NCBI GenBank assembly: GCA_021772935.1
Contig: JAJFLA010000005.1
Span: forward strand, 62,001 to 126,000
Direction of reading: 5' to 3'
Length of the DNA: 64,000 nucleotides
DNA from: Gammaproteobacteria bacterium
GTDB taxonomy: Bacteria > Pseudomonadota > Gammaproteobacteria > Xanthomonadales > SZUA-36
Every line of letters begins with the position of its first letter. Within the stretch, counting starts at the first letter, position 1. The notes under the pieces are model-generated. The model ran no database searches, was not told the origin of the DNA, and saw only the letters and a program-made list of their open reading frames with translations. The translations under genes and the position numbers were made by a program. Shown in pieces: positions 1-6,263 of the stretch.

Positions 1-1719
1 CTCACCCCAGTCTTTGTCGCGCGGCATACCGATTTTGGGGATTTGGATCTTGCTGAGTGATTCCTTGAAGTTGTTACCGGTGATTTCGCGGCCACGGACT
101 TCGTAGGAATATTGCTCGGTGCGCAGGCCTTGTTTGCGCGCTGGCCACTCCTTCAAAAGTGCGATGGCTTCTTTTGATAGTTCGTCCAATGCGGCGTTGT
201 AACGTTGGCGCAGCAGGACAAATTCGTTGTCTCCAGCCAGATCATCACTTCGGTAGGGTTCGAAGCTTGCTGGTAAGGCGGCGTCGCCCATATCTTTCAG
301 ACACGCAAAATAATGTTGCGCCAGGCTGGCGGCCTCGGCCTGTCTTTCGATGTCTTTGTTAACATCCCTGCCCTGCTCGGCGATCTCCGCCAGGTATCGG
401 GCGCGGTTGCCAGGAATGAGCACAGTGGCTCTCGGTTTACGCACCGATGTGTCGATATCCGTACGCCACTCGGCACTGGGTAAACCCAGTTTTTCAGTCA
501 ACAGACGCAGTAGATTGACAAACATCCAGCTGATACCGGGGTCGTTGAACTGACTGGCGATGGTCGGGTAGACCGGCACATCGTCGTCTTCCATCGTAAA
601 AGCCAGGTGATTGCGCTTCCATTGCTTGCGCACATCACGCAAGGCGTCTTCGGCGGCACGTTTATCAAATTTGTTCAGGATCACCAGTTCGGCGTAATCG
701 AGCATGTCGATTTTTTCGAGCTGGCTCTGTGCACCAAACTCCGAGGTCATCACGTAACAGGCGAAATCGACCATATCGACGATTTCAGAATCGGATTGGC
801 CAATACCGGCGGTTTCCACGATCACCAGGTCAAAACCGGCTGATTTGAGGAAGCTGATAGCGTCCTGCAGCATGGCACTGGTGGCAAGGTGCTGACGGCG
901 GGTCGCCATCGAGCGCATGTAAATGTTTTCTGAGCGCAGGCTGTTCATGCGGATGCGGTCACCCAGCAAGGCACCGCCGGTGCGTCTACGAGTTGGGTCG
1001 ACGGCCAGCACCGCAATACGTTTTTCTGGGAAACTCGTCAGCATGCGATTGAGTATTTCATCGGTGACCGATGATTTACCCGCACCACCGGTACCGGTAA
1101 GACCAATCACCGGCGCCGGGTTTTTGCTACCGGCCCATTCATGGCGTTTCATCTTCAGTTCGGCTTCGCCATATATGCCGGCCTCAAGTGCGCTGAGCAT
1201 TTGTGCGATATCGTTGGCGTTGTTTTGTCTTAGCTGAGTGGGGAAAGCAGTTTGATGGCGGTGTTCACCGGCCCGCGCCACCACATCTTCAATCATTTCG
1301 ACCAAACCCATGCCCATACCGTCATCTGGATGGTAAATACGATTAACACCGTAGGCTTCAAGCTCCGCGATCTCGTCCAGTGTGATGGTGCCGCCACCGC
1401 CACCGAATATCTGTATGTGCCCTGCCCCACGTTCCTTTAGCTGGTCGATCATGAAGCGGAAATATTCGTTGTGACCACCCTGGTAGGACGATATTGCAAT
1501 TGCGTCAGCGTCTTCTTCGATGGCTGCGCGCACGATATCCATGACACTACGGTTGTGACCCAGGTGGATGACTTCACAGCCCTGTGCCTGGATTAAACGT
1601 CGCATGATGTTGATAGCGGCATCGTGGCCATCGAATAGAGAGGCTGCCGTCACAAACCGCAAGGGTGTGTTGAGTGCTGGTGTTTTGCTGACATTGATGT
1701 CAGAGGCTGCTTGTTTCAT
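1..1719 (-). CDS. icmF: Isobutyryl-CoA mutase fused to G-protein chaperone (IcmF), 3' part beyond the window
   Basis: IcmF interconverts isobutyryl-CoA and n-butyryl-CoA with adenosylcobalamin; its fused GTPase services the cofactor. I translated 573 codons from the ATG at 1719; the frame is open to the window edge, so about half of the roughly 1,090-residue family length is present. An N-terminal B12-binding domain carries FDGHDAAINIMRR, a position-specific match to the cobalamin-binding histidine region, followed by a GGGGG turn near residue 107. A MeaB-like GTPase follows, with P-loop GTGGAGKSS and NKFDKR. The CoA-mutase barrel begins near the edge. The start follows directly on the TGA of the MerR gene (TGA then ATG, no gap), so the two are probably cotranscribed. 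The role fits valine/isobutyrate or fatty-acid metabolism. Plain MeaB or methylmalonyl-CoA mutase is unlikely because the B12 domain comes before the GTPase in one chain. Confidence 0.9.
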   Translation of the reverse strand, partial: MKQAASDINVSKTPALNTPLRFVTAASLFDGHDAAINIMRRLIQAQGCEVIHLGHNRSVMDIVRAAIEEDADAIAISSYQGGHNEYFRFMIDQLKERGAGHIQIFGGGGGTITLDEIAELEAYGVNRIYHPDDGMGMGLVEMIEDVVARAGEHRHQTAFPTQLRQNNANDIAQMLSALEAGIYGEAELKMKRHEWAGSKNPAPVIGLTGTGGAGKSSVTDEILNRMLTSFPEKRIAVLAVDPTRRRTGGALLGDRIRMNSLRSENIYMRSMATRRQHLATSAMLQDAISFLKSAGFDLVIVETAGIGQSDSEIVDMVDFACYVMTSEFGAQSQLEKIDMLDYAELVILNKFDKRAAEDALRDVRKQWKRNHLAFTMEDDDVPVYPTIASQFNDPGISWMFVNLLRLLTEKLGLPSAEWRTDIDTSVRKPRATVLIPGNRARYLAEIAEQGRDVNKDIERQAEAASLAQHYFACLKDMGDAALPASFEPYRSDDLAGDNEFVLLRQRYNAALDELSKEAIALLKEWPARKQGLRTEQYSYEVRGREITGNNFKESLSKIQIPKIGMPRDKDWGE

Positions 1720-2127
1720 TCAGCTTATCTCGCTTGTGTTATTCATACTGTTTCCATATTCCGCCAGCGCCAGCTGGCATTGATCCTCAACATTCTTCAG
1801 ATCGCTCAACATGACGGCCAGGTCTCTTTGTTTACGTTCCAGTTCGGCGCGCTTTTCACCAATACGTACGATAAATTTTTCGAGCTGTTGGCGGTTACCC
1901 TGTGCCGATCCATACATGCGGATAAGCTCTGCCGTTTCATCCAGGCTCAAGCCCAGGCGCTTGCCACGCAGGATCAGCCTCAGGCTGGTGCGATCGGGCG
2001 GGCTGTAAATTCGCCGGGTGCCATCTCGCTTCGGGCTCAGATAGCCCTTTTCTTCGTAAAACCGGATGGTGCGGGTGGTGATGTCAAATTCGTCCGCAAG
2101 ATCGCTGATGCTGTATGTCTTTTTCAC
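1720..2127 (-). CDS. MerR-family regulator, LiuR-like
   Basis: A 135-residue DNA-binding activator or repressor of the MerR family. It starts at a GTG at 2127 with SISDLADEFDITTRTIRFYEEKGYL: the winged helix-turn-helix with the family hallmark TRTIRFYEEKG. A wing (RRIYSPPDRTSL) and a dimerisation coiled coil (about residues 80-120) follow. No cysteine cluster typical of metal sensors is seen. The protein most resembles LiuR, which controls leucine and branched acyl-CoA degradation in gammaproteobacteria. It lies directly upstream of icmF on the same strand, and a perfect palindrome lies upstream of its start. I infer autoregulation together with icmF and possibly control of the liu genes at 34-42 kb. 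Family assignment is firm; the LiuR identity is inference. Confidence 0.82.
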   Translation of the reverse strand: MKKTYSISDLADEFDITTRTIRFYEEKGYLSPKRDGTRRIYSPPDRTSLRLILRGKRLGLSLDETAELIRMYGSAQGNRQQLEKFIVRIGEKRAELERKQRDLAVMLSDLKNVEDQCQLALAEYGNSMNNTSEIS

Positions 2128-2194
2128 CCTGAATATCCCTGGCCGACATCAATGGTCGATTTGTATTAAGCGCATGCTGTAAGGATACATTACG

Positions 2195-2210
2195 TTTACG
2201 TTAACGTAAA
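2195..2210. promoter_or_regulatory. Perfect 16-bp palindrome, candidate MerR/LiuR operator
   Basis: TTTACGTTAACGTAAA is an exact inverted repeat 68 bp upstream of the MerR-family start, in the only space where the regulator-icmF unit can have its promoter. MerR proteins bind such dyads between -35 and -10 elements, and reported LiuR sites are palindromes rich in ACGT and AA/TT of this general form (from memory, not checked). I did not find the same 16-mer before the leucine degradation cluster at 34140. Confidence 0.6.
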
Positions 2211-2230
2211 GCATGATGGGAAAGAGCTGA

Positions 2231-2280
2231 GGTCGGAGTAAAGTACCAGAGCAAATACTCTGGTACTTTACTCCGACCCC
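2231..2280. repeat. Long hairpin with GGTCGG/CCGACC ends (REP-type variant)
   Basis: A perfect 21-bp inverted repeat (2231-2251 against 2258-2278) with a 6-nt loop, beginning GGTCGGAGTAAAGTACC. The outer bases resemble the GGGGTCAG/CTGACCCC ends of the other elements in this window, but the inner stem sequence differs. It lies between the divergent MerR-family and GST genes. No T-run follows on either side, so it is not a typical intrinsic terminator. Confidence 0.75.
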
Positions 2281-2342
2281 TATTACCATTCCTACAGGAT
2301 CTATTCTGAAAAACAACACGACCGCAAAGGAAACATTTTGCC

Positions 2343-2939
2343 ATGGCATTAGATATTACCCTCTACGAATACGCCCCCAGCCGATCAAAACAGGTTCGCT
2401 GGACACTGCTTGAGCTTGGTCTTGATTTTCAAGCCAAAGAAGGCATCGAATTATTACATAGCGATGAGCTGAAAAAGGTCAACCCGATGGGTAAGGTGCC
2501 TGCGGTCTTGATCAATGGTGAACCCTTGTTTGAAGCGGTCGCCATTTGTACCTACCTTGCAGATCTCGTGCCGGAAAAAGGCCTGATTGCAGCCTCAGGC
2601 ACACGCGAACGTGCCCTGCACCTTCAATGGATTAGTTTTGCTCTGACAGAACTGGAAGCCTATGTGTGGAGTAACGCACGGAATACATTTGTACTGCCGG
2701 AAGAACAGCGTGTAACAGCACTTTTTGAACAGAATAACGCGGCCTTTGTGAAGGCTGCCAAGGTGCTGGATCGATATTTGGCAGGTACTGATTATCTGGT
2801 CGGGAATCGCTTTAGTGTGGCGGATATCCTGGTTGGGTTTTCCCTGAACTGGGGGAATATGATGGGATTGCTGGAGAAAACGCCTAATTTGAAGAAGTAT
2901 TTGGCCAGGTTGAAAGAAAGACCAAATTGCACACTTTAA
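2343..2939 (+). CDS. Glutathione S-transferase family protein, C-terminus replaced by repeat
   Basis: A 198-residue cytosolic GST. The N-terminal thioredoxin-like domain (about residues 1-80) has LYEYAPSRSKQVRWTLLEL and the glutathione-contacting motif VPAVLINGEPLFEAVAICTYLA, with the cis-proline after V. The helical C-terminal domain (about 90-198) contains VGNRFSVADILVG, the usual N-capping box. An AAAGGAA ribosome site precedes the ATG. The last residues (NCTL) and the stop codon lie inside the first unit of a tandem repeat starting at 2925. Relatives usually continue with a final helix after KERP, so the gene was probably shortened by the repeat. The physiological substrate cannot be told from sequence. 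Confidence 0.85.
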   Translation: MALDITLYEYAPSRSKQVRWTLLELGLDFQAKEGIELLHSDELKKVNPMGKVPAVLINGEPLFEAVAICTYLADLVPEKGLIAASGTRERALHLQWISFALTELEAYVWSNARNTFVLPEEQRVTALFEQNNAAFVKAAKVLDRYLAGTDYLVGNRFSVADILVGFSLNWGNMMGLLEKTPNLKKYLARLKERPNCTL

Positions 2940-3120
2940 AAAGGACAATGTGGCAGGCTGATACGATCGCGCCGCGCTTCCATGCGCTCTATCGCGATAT
3001 ACCGCCCGTCCTTGAAGATATGGGGGAGGTCGAATTGCGTACTTTAAATAGGACAGTGTGGCAGGCTGATACGATCGCGCCGCGCTTCCATTCGCTCTAT
3101 CGCGATATACCGCCCGTCCC
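2925..3120 (+). repeat. Tandem direct repeat, two ~87-bp units at 108-bp period
   Basis: Unit 1 (about 2925-3012) and unit 2 (3033-3120) are nearly identical, both with TGGCAGGCTGATACGATCGC and CTATCGCGATATACCGCCCG, separated by 21 bp. Differences are few (for example CACACTTTAAAAAGG against CGTACTTTAAATAGG). Unit 1 overlaps the last codons of the GST gene and unit 2 ends 8 bp before the AlkC-like start. A short dyad ATCGCG/CGCGAT lies inside each unit. The sequence is unrelated to the GGGGTCAG palindromes. Confidence 0.85.
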
Positions 3121-3128
3121 TGGGCATA

Positions 3129-4256
3129 ATGCCTGAACCATTCAAAAATTTGTTTAATGAGTCCGTGATCAGCGGTATGGGTGGACACTTCGCCAGCGCC
3201 TGGTCAGATTTTGATCAGGCGGGTTTTGTTTCCGCCGCGATGGACAATCTCGATACATTGGAGCTCAAGCAGCGTTCTGATCAGATTACTGCGGCGATGG
3301 TCGCATTCCTGCCGGCTGATTTTGAACACGCAGGCGCCATCATGTTGGCAAGTCTCGCCCCAGAAGGTGAACATGATTTCGCACGCAGGACTGCAAATGA
3401 AACTGGAATAAGTGGCTGGGGCATCATGCCCATGACCCATTATGTGGGCCAGTACGGCGGCGGTCATTTTGATCTTTCCATGACGCTGTTCAAAGAGTTG
3501 ACCAAGCGTTCCAGCTCAGAGTTTGGTATTCGTTATTTATTGCTTAAAGAGCCACAACGCACCTTGTCAGTGCTCAAGCAGTGGACCAGTGACCCCAACC
3601 TTCATGTCCGGCGCCTGGTCTCGGAAGGTACGCGGCCACGTCTGCCCTGGGGTATGGGCTTACCGGTATTCGTCAAAGACCCGACACCGCTGCTACCGTT
3701 ACTTGAGGCGCTAAAAGACGACGATGAAGAATACGTGCGGCGCTCCGTTGCCAACAATTTGAACGACATTGCCAAAGATCACCCCGACATGGTTGCCGGG
3801 ATTGCCAAAGCGTGGTTAAAAGGCGCCAGTAAAAACCGACAAAGACTGGTCAAACACGCCTGCCGCACACTGATCAAACAGGGTCACAAAAGAACTCTGG
3901 CAGCACTGGGTTTTGGTCCACCCCAAGTCGAAATACAAGCGCTGAATACCCTGACACCCCAAGTTATATTCGGTAATGGCCTGGAATTTGAGCTGACCGT
4001 GGCCTCCACATCAAAACAACCGCAGTCATTGATCATCGATTATGCCATTCACCACCAAAAGGCCAATGGCAGCACCAGTGCCAAGGTCTTTAAATGGAAG
4101 ACCATCACGCTCAAAGCCGAAGCAACACTGATCGCTAAACGCAAACACGCCATGCGAAAAATCACAACACGGGTCTACTATCCCGGTACACATAGCGTGG
4201 AAATCCTTATCAATGGTGTTTCTTATGGCCGTCAGGATTTTGAGCTTGTCATGTAG
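3129..4256 (+). CDS. AlkC-like DNA alkylation repair glycosylase
   Basis: A 375-residue protein of the HEAT-like-repeat DNA glycosylases, which remove 3-alkyl bases without flipping them out of the helix. Residues 1-260 form the helical repeats. RRLVSEGTRPRLPWG and a run of paired helices (EEYVRRSVANNLNDIAKDHP) are characteristic. Residues about 265-375 look like the immunoglobulin-like domain found at the C-terminus of AlkC but not AlkD (ending VEILINGVSYGRQDFEL). The ATG at 3129 (MPEPFKNLFN) matches the family N-terminus, though only a weak ribosome site precedes it and a repeat unit ends 8 bp upstream. Exact substrate range is inferred from the family. Confidence 0.8.
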   Translation: MPEPFKNLFNESVISGMGGHFASAWSDFDQAGFVSAAMDNLDTLELKQRSDQITAAMVAFLPADFEHAGAIMLASLAPEGEHDFARRTANETGISGWGIMPMTHYVGQYGGGHFDLSMTLFKELTKRSSSEFGIRYLLLKEPQRTLSVLKQWTSDPNLHVRRLVSEGTRPRLPWGMGLPVFVKDPTPLLPLLEALKDDDEEYVRRSVANNLNDIAKDHPDMVAGIAKAWLKGASKNRQRLVKHACRTLIKQGHKRTLAALGFGPPQVEIQALNTLTPQVIFGNGLEFELTVASTSKQPQSLIIDYAIHHQKANGSTSAKVFKWKTITLKAEATLIAKRKHAMRKITTRVYYPGTHSVEILINGVSYGRQDFELVM

Positions 4257-4276
4257 TGAACGGAGTTATTGTGACT

Positions 4277-4311
4277 GGGGTCAGACTCAGACTCCGTCTG
4301 AATCTGACCCC
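4277..4311 (+). repeat. Short GGGGTCAG hairpin
   Basis: Arms GGGGTCAGACTCAGAC and GTCTGAATCTGACCCC with a 3-nt loop; one mismatch position (GACTC against GAATC) gives the element an orientation. Same outer sequence as the 71-bp elements but lacking their CAAATGC stem extension and 35-nt loop. Confidence 0.85.
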
Positions 4312-4339
4312 TATGCCCCCCTGCCCATCCTGTATAACC

Positions 4340-4375
4340 GGGGTCAGATTCAGACCCTGGTCTGAGTCTGACCCC
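4340..4375 (-). repeat. Short GGGGTCAG hairpin, inverted
   Basis: A 36-bp palindrome with arms GGGGTCAGATTCAGACC and GGTCTGAGTCTGACCCC. The arm mismatch is reversed relative to 4277-4311, so this copy is in opposite orientation. It lies 28 bp from its neighbour. Confidence 0.85.
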
Positions 4376-4585
4376 TATCCCGTGCGACCCCTACCGTAAA
4401 AACCAAAACTGCTTATCGCATCCCCGTTTCTTCTCATCGTTATGACCGCGACATTCGCTTCGTCGCGGAGCACACTGCGCGCTGAGTAGTGTCGGCGTCC
4501 ACACTAAAGCACTGAGATACAAGTGCAGTATTGGGCCAGAGGGACCGACTCCTCTTTTTCTGTAATTATTTACTGAGGAGTTCTG

Positions 4586-6055
4586 ATGAATAAGTCCATG
4601 TTTGTAACAATTACAGCCGGTCTGATGCTGGCAACACCTTTTATATCCGCCGAAGATACCTTGCCTCTCAAGGCGGTTAACCGTGCCAATGAAGTCATTG
4701 ATGCGGCCCTCGAAGCTTATGGTGGTGCAGAGGCCATCACCAATCTGAATAGCGTCGCACGCAAGAGCCATTTCACCACCTGGGCCACCAACCAAAGCCG
4801 CTCACCAGGCCCTCCCTGGGATGAAAATGAGCAAATGAGTTTTAGTGCCGTTGATTTTGAAACCAAGACATTTGTGGGCAAAAACAAAGGCAGTGGTGGT
4901 GGCTTCGATTTTAATGTCAGTCAAATCATCAAGGCCGAAGAAGGCTGGCAGGTCAGCTACCGAGGTGGCACCGTCACACCGATCGCCGAGCCGGATTTTA
5001 ATACCAGTTCCGGCCCCTTTATCCGTGTGACTGCACCGTTGCTGGTCAAGCAACTACAAAACCGGCGCCAGACATCACATTGGTTGGGTGAGGTTGAGTT
5101 TGAAGGCCGTGCTCACGATGTCATCACGCTGGTGATGGAAGTGGGCCCCGCGCTTAGCTTGTATTTCGATAAAGAGACCCACCTTTTAAGCCGTAGTGAA
5201 CGGGTATTACCGCCATTCGGCCAGGTCGATTATCGTTTTACAAATTATGAACCCATTGAAGGTATCCCTTTCAGCAAGACATTCAGGCTGTTGGTCAATG
5301 GTGAGCCAAACATTAATATCGACATCAAATCTACGCAGATCAACCAGTCGATCGACGAATACGCTGTCGTGCCGGAAAGCCTGGAAGTCGTTGAAGTCGC
5401 ACCACCTGCGCCCACCGAAGTGGAACTGCAGGAAGTCAAGAAAGGTGTTTTTCTGGTCGGTGCAGGTGGCACCTATGCCATGTTTGTCGAAATGAATGAC
5501 CATGTCATCGCTGTTGGCGGTACCGCCGGTATCCCGGAGCGTATCAAGGCCATGCGTGAAGTGATTAAAGACAAGCCGATCAAATATGGCGTGATGACAC
5601 ACCACCATAATGACCATGTGCTGGGTGTACCTGCTTACCAGGCTGAAGAGGCAGTGGTGCTGAGTGTCAAAGAGCACGAGGCCGTCATGCGTGGGGCAGC
5701 AACCGATGCCGACTCACTGAAACTAAAATTCGTCGAAGACAAGTATGTGTTCGATGACGGTGCCCGTAAGCTGGAGATCATCGATATTGGTCCGACGCCG
5801 CACGCCAAACACCTGCTGGTGGCCTGGTTACCGGCTGAAGGCATACTCTTTGAAGCCGACCATTTCCCAAACCCGACCAATGGCCGTATGCCACCCGCGC
5901 AGGCGGTAACCAAACGGCTGGCGGAAGCTATTGACCAGCGTGGTATGGATGTGAAGACCATCGTCGGTGCGCACAGCCCACGCATTGCCAGCATTGATGA
6001 CCTGCGTCGTGCACTTGCTTTGAGTCCAGTAAAGGTCGCACAAGTCAGCCCCTGA
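4586..6055 (+). CDS. Exported metallo-beta-lactamase-fold hydrolase with N-terminal accessory domain
   Basis: A 489-residue protein with a cleavable signal peptide (about residues 1-22, ending FISA). Residues 25-270 form a beta-rich domain (AYGGAEAITNLNSVA ... GIPFSKTFRLLVNGEP) like those preceding MBL domains in secreted relatives. Residues 280-489 are the MBL domain, with the metal motif HHHNDH at about 339-344 and later AHSPRI. The usual zinc or iron ligands are present, so it should be active, but the substrate is unknown. Resemblance to lactonases or glyoxalase II is only at fold level. A GAGGAG ribosome site precedes the ATG. It stands alone, flanked by repeat clusters on both sides. 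Confidence 0.8.
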   Translation: MNKSMFVTITAGLMLATPFISAEDTLPLKAVNRANEVIDAALEAYGGAEAITNLNSVARKSHFTTWATNQSRSPGPPWDENEQMSFSAVDFETKTFVGKNKGSGGGFDFNVSQIIKAEEGWQVSYRGGTVTPIAEPDFNTSSGPFIRVTAPLLVKQLQNRRQTSHWLGEVEFEGRAHDVITLVMEVGPALSLYFDKETHLLSRSERVLPPFGQVDYRFTNYEPIEGIPFSKTFRLLVNGEPNINIDIKSTQINQSIDEYAVVPESLEVVEVAPPAPTEVELQEVKKGVFLVGAGGTYAMFVEMNDHVIAVGGTAGIPERIKAMREVIKDKPIKYGVMTHHHNDHVLGVPAYQAEEAVVLSVKEHEAVMRGAATDADSLKLKFVEDKYVFDDGARKLEIIDIGPTPHAKHLLVAWLPAEGILFEADHFPNPTNGRMPPAQAVTKRLAEAIDQRGMDVKTIVGAHSPRIASIDDLRRALALSPVKVAQVSP

Positions 6056-6099
6056 TACTGAAAACTTCAGACTGGGGTCAGTTTCAGACCCTTCAGACC

Positions 6100-6135
6100 G
6101 GGGTCAGACTCAGACCCTGGTCTGAATCTGACCCC
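6100..6135 (+). repeat. Short GGGGTCAG hairpin
   Basis: A 36-bp palindrome (GGGGTCAGACTCAGACC against GGTCTGAATCTGACCCC) between the MBL-fold gene and the M16 peptidase gene. A half copy (GGGGTCAGTTTCAGACCC) begins at 6074, and two decayed CGACCCCTTTGACC pieces follow to about 6158. Confidence 0.85.
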
Positions 6136-6263
6136 TTTGACCGACCCCTTTGACCAGCCCTGATTCATTCCCACTGCCCTGCTGACCAAGCCTCCGGCAC
6201 AAGTATTTACTGCAAACATTTGCTAGACTTCTTCGCTGCCATTCATCCCTTCAAGGAAAACAC

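Larger units (their letters stand above)
4257..4585. other. Intergenic region with two GGGGTCAG hairpins
   Basis: These 329 bp between the AlkC-like gene and the metallo-beta-lactamase-fold gene hold two short palindromes (4277-4311 and 4340-4375). They also hold a small dyad CCGCGAC/GTCGCGG (4446-4452 and 4462-4468) and an unusual run of CCCC-rich spacers. The final part contains TACTGAGGAG as ribosome site for the downstream ATG. I see no further coding sequence. Confidence 0.6.

Noticed and set aside
2595-3188. Minus-strand frame across the tandem repeat
   Set aside because: It is the shadow of the GST gene and the repeat (it contains the duplicated segment twice) and has no recognisable domain.
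3129-4256. AlkD rather than AlkC
   Set aside because: The C-terminal immunoglobulin-like domain and length (375 residues) fit AlkC; AlkD is about 230 residues.
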